A stretch of DNA of 64,000 nt from Betaproteobacteria bacterium (GTDB taxonomy: Bacteria > Pseudomonadota > Gammaproteobacteria > Burkholderiales > Burkholderiaceae_C), in assembly GCA_016716535.1 (NCBI GenBank), contig JADJWD010000004.1, forward strand, positions 372,001-436,000, in the 5' to 3' direction. The notes beneath the pieces were generated by a model. That model was given only the letters and a program-made list of their open reading frames with translations, was not told where the DNA came from and made no database searches. Positions 7,770 to 19,227 of this stretch are shown piece by piece; positions within the stretch are counted from its first letter, which is position 1; each line of letters starts with the position of its first letter. The translations under genes and the position numbers were made by a program.

Positions 7770-8972
7770 TCAGGCCCTGCGTCGGCGCCGCGTTGCCCAT
7801 GCGGCCCGGCCCCGCTGCCGCGCAGGCGCCGCCGCCGCGAGGTCGCCCTCGTGCAGCGCCGCCTGCGCCTGCAGCGCCTCGTTCATCCGCGGCAGCCAGG
7901 CGGCCGGCGAGACGAGGCGCGCCGGCACGCCGAGCCAGGCCACCAGCTCGCGCACGCGCTCGAACTCGCCCTCGCCCCAGGTGAAGCGCACGCGGCCCGC
8001 GCCGGCGGGCTCGAAGGCGCCGGTGGCGAAGTACCAGTCGCGCGCCAGCCGCAGCGCCTGGGCGCTGCTCATCTCCAGCACCACCGGGGCCGCGTCGATC
8101 CACAGGCGCATCGCCTGCCGCAGCCACGGCCGTGCCTCGCCGGGCTGCCAGCGTGCGAGCCTTTCGAGGTCCATCGGCGCGCCGATGCGGCAGGCGAGCA
8201 CGCGGTCGGCGCGCAGGTAACGCGCGCTGCGCAGCGTGTGGCGCGGAAAGGCCACGAGGTACCACAGCCCGCGGTCGGCGACGACGCCGGCGGGGTCGAA
8301 CTCGACCGCGCCAGCGGCGGCCTCGGCGCGGCGGGCATAAGGCGAGCGGTACTCGACGGCGACGCTGCGCCCGCCGACCAGCGCCTCGACGAAGGTCTGC
8401 ACGGTGGCGCCGATGGCCGCGGGCTCGGGCGGCGCGCCGAGCGGCTCGCGCTCGGGGTGGAAGGCGTCGGCCGCCGGTGGCTCGATGCGCAGCCAGCGGT
8501 GCACCTCGGCGAGCAGCTCGGGCCGCTCGACGCGCGCGGCGCTGGCCACCTTGCGCGCCGCCGATTCGAGCTCGGCGCGGAAGGGCAGCGCCGGCAGCCC
8601 GCGCAGTACCTGCACCGCCATCGACAGCGCGATCGTCTCGCCGGGCGTCAGGCCCAGGGGTGCGAGCCGGAAGCCCGGCGCCAGCAGCAGCCCGCCGGCA
8701 CGCCCGGCCTCACCGACGATGGGCACGCCCGCCTCCTGCAGCCGCCGCACGTCGCGGTAGATGGTGCGCACCGAGACGCCGGCGCGTTGCGCGAGCTCGG
8801 CCGCCGACGTGGGGCGGCGTTCGTCGAGCGCGAGCACGAGCGTGAGCAGCCGTTCGAGCGAGACGCTGGAGGGCGCGCCGGGCGCGTGCCCGGCCGCAGA
8901 CACGGGCGCAGGTTTCGCGCGCGGCGAAAGGGACGCCGGCCCGGGCGAAGGCGCGATGCGGCGCATCGTCAT
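7770..8972 (-). CDS. YafY-type transcriptional regulator with HTH-11 and WYL domains
   Basis: 400 residues. After a Pro/Ala-rich leader of about 35 residues comes a DeoR/HTH_11-type helix-turn-helix (RRPTSAAELAQRAGVSVRTI, about 52-71). A central linker is followed by the WYL core, in which RGLWYLVAFPRH gives the W-Y-L signature and SARYLRADRVLA the conserved Arg-bearing strand. WYL domains bind oligonucleotides or other ligands, and such proteins act as repressors or activators. The C-terminus is Arg/Ala-rich. The target is unknown; there is no adjacent defence system. The true start could be one of the internal sites nearer the HTH. Confidence 0.86.
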   Translation of the reverse strand: MTMRRIAPSPGPASLSPRAKPAPVSAAGHAPGAPSSVSLERLLTLVLALDERRPTSAAELAQRAGVSVRTIYRDVRRLQEAGVPIVGEAGRAGGLLLAPGFRLAPLGLTPGETIALSMAVQVLRGLPALPFRAELESAARKVASAARVERPELLAEVHRWLRIEPPAADAFHPEREPLGAPPEPAAIGATVQTFVEALVGGRSVAVEYRSPYARRAEAAAGAVEFDPAGVVADRGLWYLVAFPRHTLRSARYLRADRVLACRIGAPMDLERLARWQPGEARPWLRQAMRLWIDAAPVVLEMSSAQALRLARDWYFATGAFEPAGAGRVRFTWGEGEFERVRELVAWLGVPARLVSPAAWLPRMNEALQAQAALHEGDLAAAAPARQRGRAAWATRRRRRA

Positions 8973-9070
8973 GCGGCTTGGCGGGCGTCGCTTCAGGGAG
9001 GTCCGTTTCGCAGGGCCGTGCGCGCCTCGCGCCCGTTGCGCCCGTCCTGCGTCCCGCCCTGCTTCCCGCC

Positions 9071-9349
9071 CTACTTCCCGCCCTGCAGTTCGAGCACGTG
9101 CACGTACCCGAACGCGCCCACCGACACCGTGCGCTCGCCGACTTTCATCGTCGAAGCGACGCCGAACGATCGGTAGGTGGCGACGAAGGCGGCGACGTCG
9201 CCCAGCTTCAGCAGCCCGGCGAGCAGGCTGCGCTCGGCCACGGCAGCCTTGATGCGCTCGCGGTGGCGCTCGGGCGAAGGGTTCAGCGCCACCAGCGCCG
9301 CCACGCAGGCGGCGCCGGCCAGGAACCAGGAAAGGCGGCGCGCGGCCAT
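9071..9349 (-). CDS. Small membrane-anchored protein, DUF4359-like
   Basis: 92 residues from the ATG at 9349. An N-terminal hydrophobic segment (SWFLAGAACVAALVAL, residues 7-22) is followed by NPSPERHRERIKAAVAER, then a second moderately hydrophobic stretch and YRSFGVAS...VSVGAFGYVHV. The NPS motif right after the membrane segment and the ending recall DUF4359 proteins; I base this on memory of the family pattern only. The product should be an inner-membrane protein with a periplasmic tail. It starts four bases after the stop of the thioesterase gene, so the two form a small operon. Confidence 0.6.
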   Translation of the reverse strand: MAARRLSWFLAGAACVAALVALNPSPERHRERIKAAVAERSLLAGLLKLGDVAAFVATYRSFGVASTMKVGERTVSVGAFGYVHVLELQGGK

Positions 9350-9353
9350 GCTC

Positions 9354-9773
9354 TCAGGCCGCGCCCGGGGGCGCCTCCAGCACCAGCTGCGTCTGCGTGA
9401 CCACCGCGCACAGGCGGCCGTCGGCGCCGCGGATCTCGGTCTGCCAGACCATCGTCGTGCGGCCGCGGTGCAATGCCCGGCTGATGCCGGTGACGCGCGT
9501 GCCCGCCTTGGCGCTGGCGATGAACTTGGTGCTCGAGTCGGTGGTCGTCGTGCGCTTGCCCGGGCCGAGGTTGACGACGGTGCCGACGGCGCCGAGCGTG
9601 TCGGCGAAGGCCATGTGGGCGCCGCCGTGCAGCACGCCGCCCGTCGTGCACAGCTCGGGCCGTACGTCCATCTCGGCGACGACACGATCGGCGGTGACTT
9701 CGGTCAGGCGCACGCCCAGGAGACCCGGGAACAACGCGTCGAGGACCTTCTGCAAGGCGGCGAGATCGGGCAT
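9354..9773 (-). CDS. PaaI-type hotdog-fold thioesterase
   Basis: 139 residues, the usual size. The hotdog signature LHGGAHMAFADTLGAVGTV (catalytic Asp in FADT) sits in the middle and is followed by strand segments DSSTKFIASAKAGTRV and TTMVWQTEIRGADGRLCAV. Family members hydrolyse acyl-CoA thioesters such as phenylacetyl- or medium-chain acyl-CoA in the cytosol. No phenylacetate genes are nearby, so the substrate is open. It is first of a two-gene unit with the DUF4359-like gene. Confidence 0.9.
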   Translation of the reverse strand: MPDLAALQKVLDALFPGLLGVRLTEVTADRVVAEMDVRPELCTTGGVLHGGAHMAFADTLGAVGTVVNLGPGKRTTTTDSSTKFIASAKAGTRVTGISRALHRGRTTMVWQTEIRGADGRLCAVVTQTQLVLEAPPGAA

Positions 9774-9920
9774 CGGGCAGCTCCCGTCCGGTGATGGCCG
9801 GCAAGGCGGCCGATGCTAGCCGGCCGGCGGCCTCCTCCGAATATGCGGCCGGCACCTCGCATGGCTCACGCCATGAGCCAGCGAGCCCCGACACTGGCCA
9901 CACCCTTCGGGAGAGCCACC

Positions 9921-10392
9921 ATGAACGAAGCCCATCTCTCACTGTCATCCACGGTCGTCCTGACGCCGCGCCGGGCCGGCCTGCGCGCCGGCAGCGACAA
10001 CACGCTCGACGTGCTCGTGCGCGTCCAGGCCGCCGATGCGCCGCTGGCAGGGCCCATGGCGCCGCCGGCCGCGCACCTTCGGCGACGTGCTGCGCCATCG
10101 GGCCGCGGGCGCCGCGGGCACCGACGTCGGCCGCGGCGCCCGGGCGGCGCGTGAGCCGAGCGCGAAGGCCGAGCGCGAGCGGCACACGCTGATGTCGCTG
10201 CTCCTGTCGGCACCCGGCGCGCAGTTGCCCACGGCGCAGGGGCGGCTGTGGGCGCCGTCCATGCCGTCACCTACTACGCCGACCACCTGCGGCCGGCCAG
10301 CCGCGGCGGGCGGCCTGACAGCGCCTGGTTCGGCCAGGGCCGGCTGCTCAAGCAGGCGGCGTGGGACGAGGCGCAGGCCGTGCACGAGTCGC
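9921..10392 (+). pseudogene. Chimeric remnant: VWA-domain protein N-terminus joined to DUF932-like C-terminus
   Basis: In the 680-base gap between the thioesterase gene and lon, an ATG at 9921 (GGGAG nearby) begins MNEAHLSLSSTVVLTPRRA and continues to about 10070 in the style of the N-terminus of VWA-domain proteins, stopping just where the metal-binding DxSxS motif should begin. From about 10075 a different frame reads TFGDVLRHRAAGAAGTDVG. After a one-base shift at the GGG at 10250-10252 it reads AVHAVTYYADHLRP and DSAWFGQGRLLK, resembling the C-terminus of DUF932 phage/plasmid-type proteins. No stop closes it before lon. It looks like a deletion fusion of two decayed genes. Family names are from pattern memory. 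Confidence 0.5.
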
Positions 10393-10454
10393 CACGACCC
10401 AGGGGTTGCCGGCGAAGCGGCGGCTGGCTGCCTCGCTGGACGGGCGAGCGCGAT

Positions 10455-12994
<2,540 letters not shown>

Positions 12995-12995
<1 letters not shown>

Positions 12996-13417
12996 CAGCG
13001 GCCCTCCGGCGCCGCGCGGCGCAGGCGCAGTTGCAGGCAGCCGTCGGCAAGCTCGGGCGGGTCCATCTCGTAGCGCCCGGGCGCCAGCGCGATGTGGCGC
13101 TCGAACGCGCCGTGCGGGATCTCGAGCCGGCGCAGCCGCAACTGCGCGCCGGCGGCCGGCAGCGGCCGCACGCCACGGACGACGAGGGCGCCGTCCTCGA
13201 GCACCACCTGCACGCGCTCGGCGACGACGCCGGGCATCGCGACGACGACGAGCGTCTCGCGCTCGTCGTCGAAGACGTCGATCGGCGGCTCCCAGGCCGG
13301 CTGCGCGCGGTCGGCCGCGCCGGGCCGGAAGAACTGCCGCTGCAGCCGCTCGGCCTGGCCCAGCAACTCGCAGGCCTGCATCCACATCCAGCGGTCCAGT
13401 TCGGTGCGGGTGGTCAT
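12995..13417 (-). CDS. Hsp20/alpha-crystallin-type small heat shock protein
   Basis: 140 residues from the ATG at 13417. The alpha-crystallin domain spans about residues 42-140: PIDVFDDERETLVVVAMPGV is the first strand pair, followed by VQVVLEDGALVVRGVRP and a GAFERHIALAPGRYE segment. It lacks the classic A-x-x-x-N-G-x-L motif in standard form, having ELADGCLQLRL instead, and lacks a C-terminal IXI extension, so it is a divergent member. It should hold unfolded proteins in the cytosol. The stop overlaps the lon start by one base, so a holdase and a protease are made together. Confidence 0.82.
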
Positions 13418-13565
13418 CGGGGCAATGCGGGCGGGACGACGGGGCTCGGACGCGAGTGGCGGCGGCGAGTGGCGGCAATCGGCGGGCCGGGCAGACGCTC
13501 GCGGCGCCGCAAGGGAACATCGATTGCCGCGTCCCGGGCCCGACCCACGACGCCGCCGAGCGGAC

Positions 13566-14036
13566 ATGCCGATGAGCCCACAACGCATCACCTGGGCGGT
13601 GGTGGCCGACGAGGCCATCGCGCGCCTGCTCGAACGCCCCGAGGACGACGGCGAACTGGTGGCGGTGGAGGAACTGACCGATCCGCAAGCGCACACGCGC
13701 GAGTCGGCGATGCACCACGGCCCGCACGGCCGGCGCGCAGGCGCCGGCAGCCGCGCCGGCAGTCAGGCGACCGTCGGCGCCGGCGACTCGGAGCGCCACC
13801 GGCAGGCGCAGGTGTTCGCGGCGCGAATCGCCAAGCGCCTCGAGGAGCACCACGTCGCCGGGCGCTTCGCGGCGCTGCATGTCATCGCCGCGCCGCGCCT
13901 GCTGGGCTACCTGCGCAAGGCGCTCGAACCGCGCCTGGCGTCGGTGGTCGTGGGCACGCTCGACAAGGACCTCGTGCAGGAGAGCAACGCGCAGCTCACG
14001 CAGCGGCTGTTCGCGCCGGCACCGGGACGCGGTTGA
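13566..14036 (+). CDS. Host-attachment-type protein (PF10116-like)
   Basis: About 156 residues; a second ATG at 13572 gives 154. It starts ITWAVVADEAIARLLE, has a Gly/His/Arg-rich middle (HHGPHGRRAGAGSRAGSQ), then QAQVFAARIAKRLEEHHVAGRFAAL and LVQESNAQLTQRLF. This is the pattern of bacterial proteins annotated as required for attachment to host cells, a family also common in free-living bacteria beside universal stress, Hsp20 and alcohol dehydrogenase genes. The fold resembles an eRF1-type domain; the function is uncertain. It is divergent from the Hsp20-lon unit with 148 bases between starts. Confidence 0.72.
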   Translation: MPMSPQRITWAVVADEAIARLLERPEDDGELVAVEELTDPQAHTRESAMHHGPHGRRAGAGSRAGSQATVGAGDSERHRQAQVFAARIAKRLEEHHVAGRFAALHVIAAPRLLGYLRKALEPRLASVVVGTLDKDLVQESNAQLTQRLFAPAPGRG

Positions 14037-14121
14037 CGGCGCACCTTCGCGCACGGACGGCCCCGGGCGCCTGCGCCTGCGCCTGCAGCTGCGCCTGTGG
14101 CCGCGCCCGGCGCGCGCGCCG

Positions 14122-15198
14122 TCACGGCGACAGGGCGACCTTGAGCACGCCGTCGCGCTGGTTGGCGAAGAGGTCGTACGCGCGCTCGATGTCGTCGAGC
14201 TTGAAGCGGTGCGTGACGAGCGGGCCGAGGTCGAGGCGGCCGGCCTCGATCACCGCCATCAGCCGGCGCATGCGCTCCTTGCCGCCGGGGCACAGCGTCG
14301 TGATGATCTTGTGGTCGCCCAGGCCCGCGGCGAAGGCGCCGAGCGGGATCTTGAGGTCGCCGGAGTAGACCCCCAGGCTGGACAGCGTGCCGCCCGGACG
14401 CAGCACGCGCAGGCAGGCTTCGAAGGTGGCCTGGGTGCCCAGCGCCTCGATCGCCACGTCGACCCCGCGGCCCCCGGTCAGGCGCAGGATCTCGTCGACG
14501 GCATCGGCCTTGCCGCCGTCGATGACGTGGTCGGCGCCCATGCGGCGCGCGATCTCGAGGCGCGCCGGCAGGCGGTCGACGCCGATCACCATCGTCGCGC
14601 CGCTCAGCTTGGCACCGGCGGTGGCGCACAGGCCGATCGGCCCCTGCGCGAACACGGCCACGGTGTCGCCGATGCGGATGCCGCCGCTTTCGGCGCCGCC
14701 GAAGCCGGTGGACATGATGTCGGGGCACATCAGCACCTGCTCGTCGGTAAGTCCGTCGGGCACCGGCGCGAGGTTGACCATGGCGTCGGGCACGAGCACG
14801 TACTCGGCCTGGCAACCGTCGATCGTGTTGCCGAAGCGCCAGCCGCCCAGCGGCTTCCAGCCATGCGCCGTGCCGGCGCCGTCTTGCGCGCTGCAGCCGC
14901 ACTGGCAGGCGTTGCTCCAGCCGCTGGGCGTGATGGCACCGGCAATGACACGCTGGCCTTCGCGGTAGCCCTTGACGGCCGAACCGAGCTTGTCGATCAC
15001 GCCGACCGGCTCGTGGCCGACGGTCAGGCCGCGCGCCACCGGGTACTCACCCTTCAGGATGTGCACGTCGGTGCCGCAAATCGTCGTCGTCGTGATGCGC
15101 ACCAGCGCATCGAGCGGGCCCACGTCGGGCACGGGCTTCTCGTCGAGCACGATGCGGCCGGGCTCGACGAACACGGCGGCTTTCATCATCTTCGTCAT
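14122..15198 (-). CDS. Zinc-dependent alcohol dehydrogenase (isopropanol/TDH-like)
   Basis: 358 residues with AGGAG shortly before the ATG at 15198. Catalytic zinc ligands are C41 (TICGTDVHILKG), H62 and E63 (VGHEPVGV). The structural-zinc four-Cys loop of classical ADHs is absent: the region instead reads SNACQCGCSAQDGAGTAHGW, as in tetrameric secondary-alcohol dehydrogenases of the Clostridium/Thermoanaerobacter type. The nucleotide-binding Rossmann part follows (VAVFAQGPIGLCATAGAKL). It reversibly oxidises short primary or secondary alcohols in the cytosol with NAD(P). It is divergent from the universal stress gene. Confidence 0.9.
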   Translation of the reverse strand: MTKMMKAAVFVEPGRIVLDEKPVPDVGPLDALVRITTTTICGTDVHILKGEYPVARGLTVGHEPVGVIDKLGSAVKGYREGQRVIAGAITPSGWSNACQCGCSAQDGAGTAHGWKPLGGWRFGNTIDGCQAEYVLVPDAMVNLAPVPDGLTDEQVLMCPDIMSTGFGGAESGGIRIGDTVAVFAQGPIGLCATAGAKLSGATMVIGVDRLPARLEIARRMGADHVIDGGKADAVDEILRLTGGRGVDVAIEALGTQATFEACLRVLRPGGTLSSLGVYSGDLKIPLGAFAAGLGDHKIITTLCPGGKERMRRLMAVIEAGRLDLGPLVTHRFKLDDIERAYDLFANQRDGVLKVALSP

Positions 15199-15447
15199 GG
15201 CATCTCCTGGCACCTGCACTGCGCGGCGCAGCGATGAAACGGGCGGCGGCGCGCGGCACCGCCAACGGTGCCGTGCATGCGATGAGCGGCACGGCGCGCA
15301 CACTGTACGTCGGCCGACCGCGCCGAAGCCTCGAATATCTGCTCGCGATGCATCGAGAAAACCTGCGCGTCACTCGCGTGTCGCCCTCGTGTCCGAGGCG
15401 CGCGCCGATGCAGGCGAAGCGAGGCCGCGGTTCCCTCGGCGCCGGGC

Positions 15448-15461
15448 TTGACGCAACTCAA
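15448..15461. promoter_or_regulatory. Fnr/Anr-like operator in the adh-usp intergenic region
   Basis: TTGACGCAACTCAA fits the relaxed Fnr/Anr/Dnr consensus TTGAY-N4-VTCAA. It lies 134 bases before the universal stress ATG and 250 before the divergent alcohol dehydrogenase ATG. The rest of this 395-base gap (15199-15594) holds no convincing gene. It has a seven-C run at 15577-15583 just ahead of a good AAAGGAG site for the stress gene. Oxygen-dependent control would suit both neighbours but is inferred from this single match. Confidence 0.5.
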
Positions 15462-15594
15462 TGTCCCTGCGGGAACCTCCCTTCACGCTCGCCGATCGGT
15501 AGCCATGACCGTGTGCCGCACCGGCGGCGCAACGCACCCGTGCGCCGCAGTGGGGGCGGCAACCCACCCCCCCTTTTCGCTAAAGGAGACGAAG

Positions 15595-16470
15595 ATGACA
15601 GAGAGCGCCGTACCGGGCCGGATCTTCCTGGCCACCGACTTGAGCGCCCGCTGCGACCGGGCCCTGAACCGGGCCGCGCTGCTGGCCCGCGCCTGGCACA
15701 GCGAGCTGAGCGTCACGCACGTCGTCCATCCTGCCGAGGTGGCGCGGCACGACCGGCCGACGAGCACCGCGCCTTCGTGGCGTCGCCCGGAGTCCTGGGC
15801 GCTGACGCTCGAGCGCATGCTGCGCGCCGACCTCGCGGCCGAAGGGATCGCCGCGACGTCCAACGTCGTCGTCGGCTCGGCGCCTGGCGCGGTGCTGGAG
15901 GCCGCGGTGGCGCAGAACGCCGCTCTCGTCGTGCTCGGCGTCGCCAAGGACGCGACGATGGATCGCATCCAGCTCGGCAGCACCGTCGAAACGCTGGTGC
16001 GTGGATCGCGTGTGCCGGTCCTGAACGTGAGGAGCCGCGCGCGCGGCGCGTACGGACACGTCGTCGTCGCGACCGACTTCTCGGCACCTGCGGTGCACGC
16101 CCTGCGCCTGGCCGCGCACTGGTTCGAGGGGGCCCGCCTGACGCTGTTCCACGCCTACCAGCCGCCCGGTGCATCGTTGAGGGACAGCGCCGCGGCCAGC
16201 CCGTCGTGGCGTGCCGCGGTCACGCAGGCCTGCGCAGAGCACGTGAGCGCGGCCGCCCTGCCGGCGCCCATCGAGGCCGCGCTGCACCGCGTGCTCGAGC
16301 ACGGCGCCCCCGAGACGCTGCTCGGCGACTACGTGGCCAGTGCCGACGTCGACCTGGTCGTGCTCGGATCGCAGGGCCGCCGCGGGCTGGCCCGGGCACT
16401 GCTTGGCAGCACCGCCGAGAACCTGCTGCACACGCTCGACTGCGACACGCTGGTCGTGCGTGGCGCGTGA
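15595..16470 (+). CDS. Tandem-domain universal stress protein
   Basis: 291 residues with AAAGGAG upstream of the ATG at 15595. Two UspA domains lie in tandem. The first begins GRIFLATDLSARCDRALNRA and ends GVAKDATMDRIQLGSTVE; the second begins GHVVVATDFSAPAVHALRLA and ends GSQGRRGLARALLGSTAE. The second copy keeps the ATP-binding GX2GX9GS loop. The first lacks the glycine pattern in part, so it may not bind nucleotide. Such proteins support survival under energy or oxygen limitation. It leads a run of same-strand stress and ion-transport genes. Confidence 0.9.
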   Translation: MTESAVPGRIFLATDLSARCDRALNRAALLARAWHSELSVTHVVHPAEVARHDRPTSTAPSWRRPESWALTLERMLRADLAAEGIAATSNVVVGSAPGAVLEAAVAQNAALVVLGVAKDATMDRIQLGSTVETLVRGSRVPVLNVRSRARGAYGHVVVATDFSAPAVHALRLAAHWFEGARLTLFHAYQPPGASLRDSAAASPSWRAAVTQACAEHVSAAALPAPIEAALHRVLEHGAPETLLGDYVASADVDLVVLGSQGRRGLARALLGSTAENLLHTLDCDTLVVRGA

Positions 16471-16525
16471 GCGTCCGCTGCACGCCAGCAGACGCCCTCG
16501 GCCATGGACCCTCGCGCAGCGCACG

Positions 16526-19227
16526 ATGCCGGACCGGCAGGCCGATGACATCGATCCCCTCTGGCACGCTGCGCCGGCGGAGCAGGTGCTGCGCCGCTTC
16601 GAGCTCGACGGGCTGCGCGGGCTTGACGCGGGCGCCGTGCAGCGCGCGCGAGCGCGGCACGGCCCGAACGCCCTGCCCGAGGCGCCGCCGCGGCCGCTGT
16701 GGCGGACCTTCGCGCGCCAGTTCAAGAGCCCGCTGATCTACATCCTGTTCGTCGCCGCGGTGCTGGCGATGGCGCTCGGCACCACGGGGACGCCGGGGTC
16801 ATCCTCGCCGTGGTGCTGGTCAACGCGTTGATCGGCACGTTCCAGGAGGGCCGCGCCGAGCGTTCGATGGCGGCACTGCGCCGGCTGGCCGCGCTGCGGG
16901 TGCGCGTGCTTCGCGATGGCGGCGAGCAGGTGGTCGAGGCGCGCGAGCTGGTGCCCGGCGACGTCGTGCTGCTGGCGGCCGGCGACGCCGTCGCCGCCGA
17001 TGCGCGCCTGATCGAGGAGGCTCAGTTGCAGGTGGCCGAGGCCGCGCTCACCGGCGAGTCGGTGCCGGTGTCGAAGTCGGTGGCCGCGGTGCCCGAGGCC
17101 ACCGGTCTGGCCGATCGCCACTGCATGGTGTACTCGGGAACACACGTCACGTCGGGGCGGGCGCGCGCCGTCGTCGTCGCCACCGGCACCCACACCGAGG
17201 TGGGCCGCATCGCCGGCCTGACCGAACGCGCCGAGGAACCGAAGACGCCGCTGGAACTGCGGCTCGAACAGTTCGGCCGCGCGCTGGTGGCGGCGGCGCT
17301 CGGCCTGTTCGTGCTGGTGGTGCTGCTGGGCCTGTGGCGCCAGCTGCCACTGTCCGAGGTGCTGATGGTGGCCATCAGCCAGATGGTCTCGATGGTGCCC
17401 GAGGGCCTGCCGGTGGCGATGACGATCGCGCTGGCCGTCGGCATGCAGCGCATGGCCGACCGCGGCGCGATCATCCGGCGCCTGTCGGCGGTGGAGACGC
17501 TCGGGTCGACCACCGTCATCTGCAGCGACAAGACCGGCACGCTGACGCGCAACGAGATGACGGCCGTGGCGCTGTGGCTGCCCGGGCCGCGCGGCATCAC
17601 CGTGGGCGGCATCGGCTACGTCCCCGAAGGCGCGGTCCTCGAAGGCGCGCGGCCCGCCGATCCGGCCGACCCGGCGCTGCGCGACCTGCTGCTGGGCGCG
17701 TCGTTGTGCAACGACGCGCAACTGCTCGCTCCCGAGGATGAACGTGCCGCCTGGACGGTGCTCGGCGATCCCACCGAAGGCGCGCTGCTGGTGCTGGCGC
17801 GCAAGGCCGGCATCACGCTCGAGGCGCTGCGCCGCCAGGCGCCGCGCGAGGCCGAACTGCCGTTCGACAGCGACACCAAGCTGATGGCCACCCGGCACCG
17901 CACGGCGAGCGCGCCCCGCCGCGTGTGGATCAAGGGCGCGCCCGAAGCGGTGCTGCGCCTGTGCGCAGCCGAAGGCGGCGCGGCGGTGCAGGCGGCACGC
18001 GACGCCGCCGAGGGCATGGCCACGCAGGCGTTGCGCGTGCTGGCCTTCGCCACGGTCGACGACGACGCGCTCGATGCAGCCGCCGGCTTCGATGCCCTGG
18101 CGGGCCGCGCGCGCCTGCTCGGCCTGGTCGGCCAGATCGATCCACCGCGCGAGGAGGTCAAGCTCTCGGTCGCCGAGTGCCGCGTCGCCGGCATCCGCCC
18201 GATCATGGTCACGGGCGACCACAAGCTCACCGGCCTGGCCATCGCGCGCGAACTCGGCATCGCGCGCGACGGCGAGCGCGCCGTCGACGGCCCCGAGCTC
18301 GAACGCATGGGCGAGGCCGACCTGCGCGACGCGCTGCCCGGCATCGCCGTCTTCGCCCGCGTGCAGCCGGCGCAGAAGCTGCGCATCGTCGAGGCGCTGC
18401 AGGCGCGCGGCGAGGTGGTGGCGATGACCGGCGACGGTGTCAACGACGCGCCGGCCCTGGCGCGCGCCGATGTCGGCGTGGCGATGGGCATCACCGGTAC
18501 CGAAGTGGCCAAGAGCGCGGCCAAGATCGTCATCACCGACGACAACTTCGCCACCATCGTCGGCGCCGTGCAGCAGGGGCGCGTCGTCTACGCCAACCTG
18601 AAGAAGGTGCTCCTGTACCTGTTCGCCACCTCGATGGCCGAGGTGCTGGTGCTGCTGCTGGCGCTGATGAGCGGGTTCCCGCTGCCGCTGGCGGCGGTGC
18701 AGATCCTGTGGATCAACATCGTCACCGAAGGCACGGTGACGGTGAACCTGGTGATGGACCCGGCCGACGGCGACGAGATGCGGCGCGCGCCCGTGCCGCG
18801 CGACGACCGCCTCCTCGGGGCCGAGCTGCTCAGGCGGGTGGCGCTGATGACGCCGTTGATCGCCGGCGTCACCTTCGGCTGGTTCGCCTGGCGGCTGGAG
18901 CAGGGCGTGGCGCTGGAGATCGTGCGCACCGAGACCTTCACCGTGCTGGCCATGTGCCAGTGGTTCAACGTGCTCAACTGCCAGTCGGCGCGCGCCTCGG
19001 CGCTGGGCCTGCGCATCGTGCGCAACCATTGGCTGCTGGGCGGGCTCACGCTGTCGGTGCTGCTGCAGGCGCTCGTGCTGTACGCGCCGCCGATGAACGC
19101 GCTGTTCCACACCGTGCCGCTGCCGCTGGATTCGCTGCTGCCGCTGCTGGCGTTGGCCAGCGTCGTGCTTTGGACCGAAGAGGCACGCAAGCTCTGGGTG
19201 CGCTCGCAGCGTCGGGCGCAGCCGTGA
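16526..19227 (+). CDS. P-type cation-transporting ATPase (Ca2+-ATPase-like), frameshifted near residue 85
   Basis: The N-terminus (ATG at 16526, DPLWHAAPAEQVLRRFELDG then LPEAPPRPLWRTFARQF) lies in one frame, and the rest, from DAGVILAVVLVNALIG on, in another. A single missing base near 16776-16783 joins them. The rest is complete: actuator TGESVPVSK, M4 motif VPEGLP (Ca2+/PMR1-type), phosphorylation site DKTGTLTRNE, VTGDHKLTG, hinge TGDGVNDAPALARADVG, and M5-M10 ending at TGA 19225-19227. It should export Ca2+, Mn2+ or a similar cation across the inner membrane. As read, translation from 16526 would stop early; an internal ATG at 16699 keeps the long frame open. The next gene overlaps by one base. 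Confidence 0.88.

Noticed and set aside
13418..13565. Heat-shock (sigma-32) promoter ahead of the Hsp20-lon pair
   Set aside because: A CTTGCG element exists, but no acceptable -10 at the right distance was seen; the sequence is too GC-rich for a safe call.
15577..15583. Seven-C run before the universal stress gene as a phase-variable tract
   Set aside because: Seven bases is too short to stand out in a genome of this base composition, and the ribosome-binding site next to it is intact.
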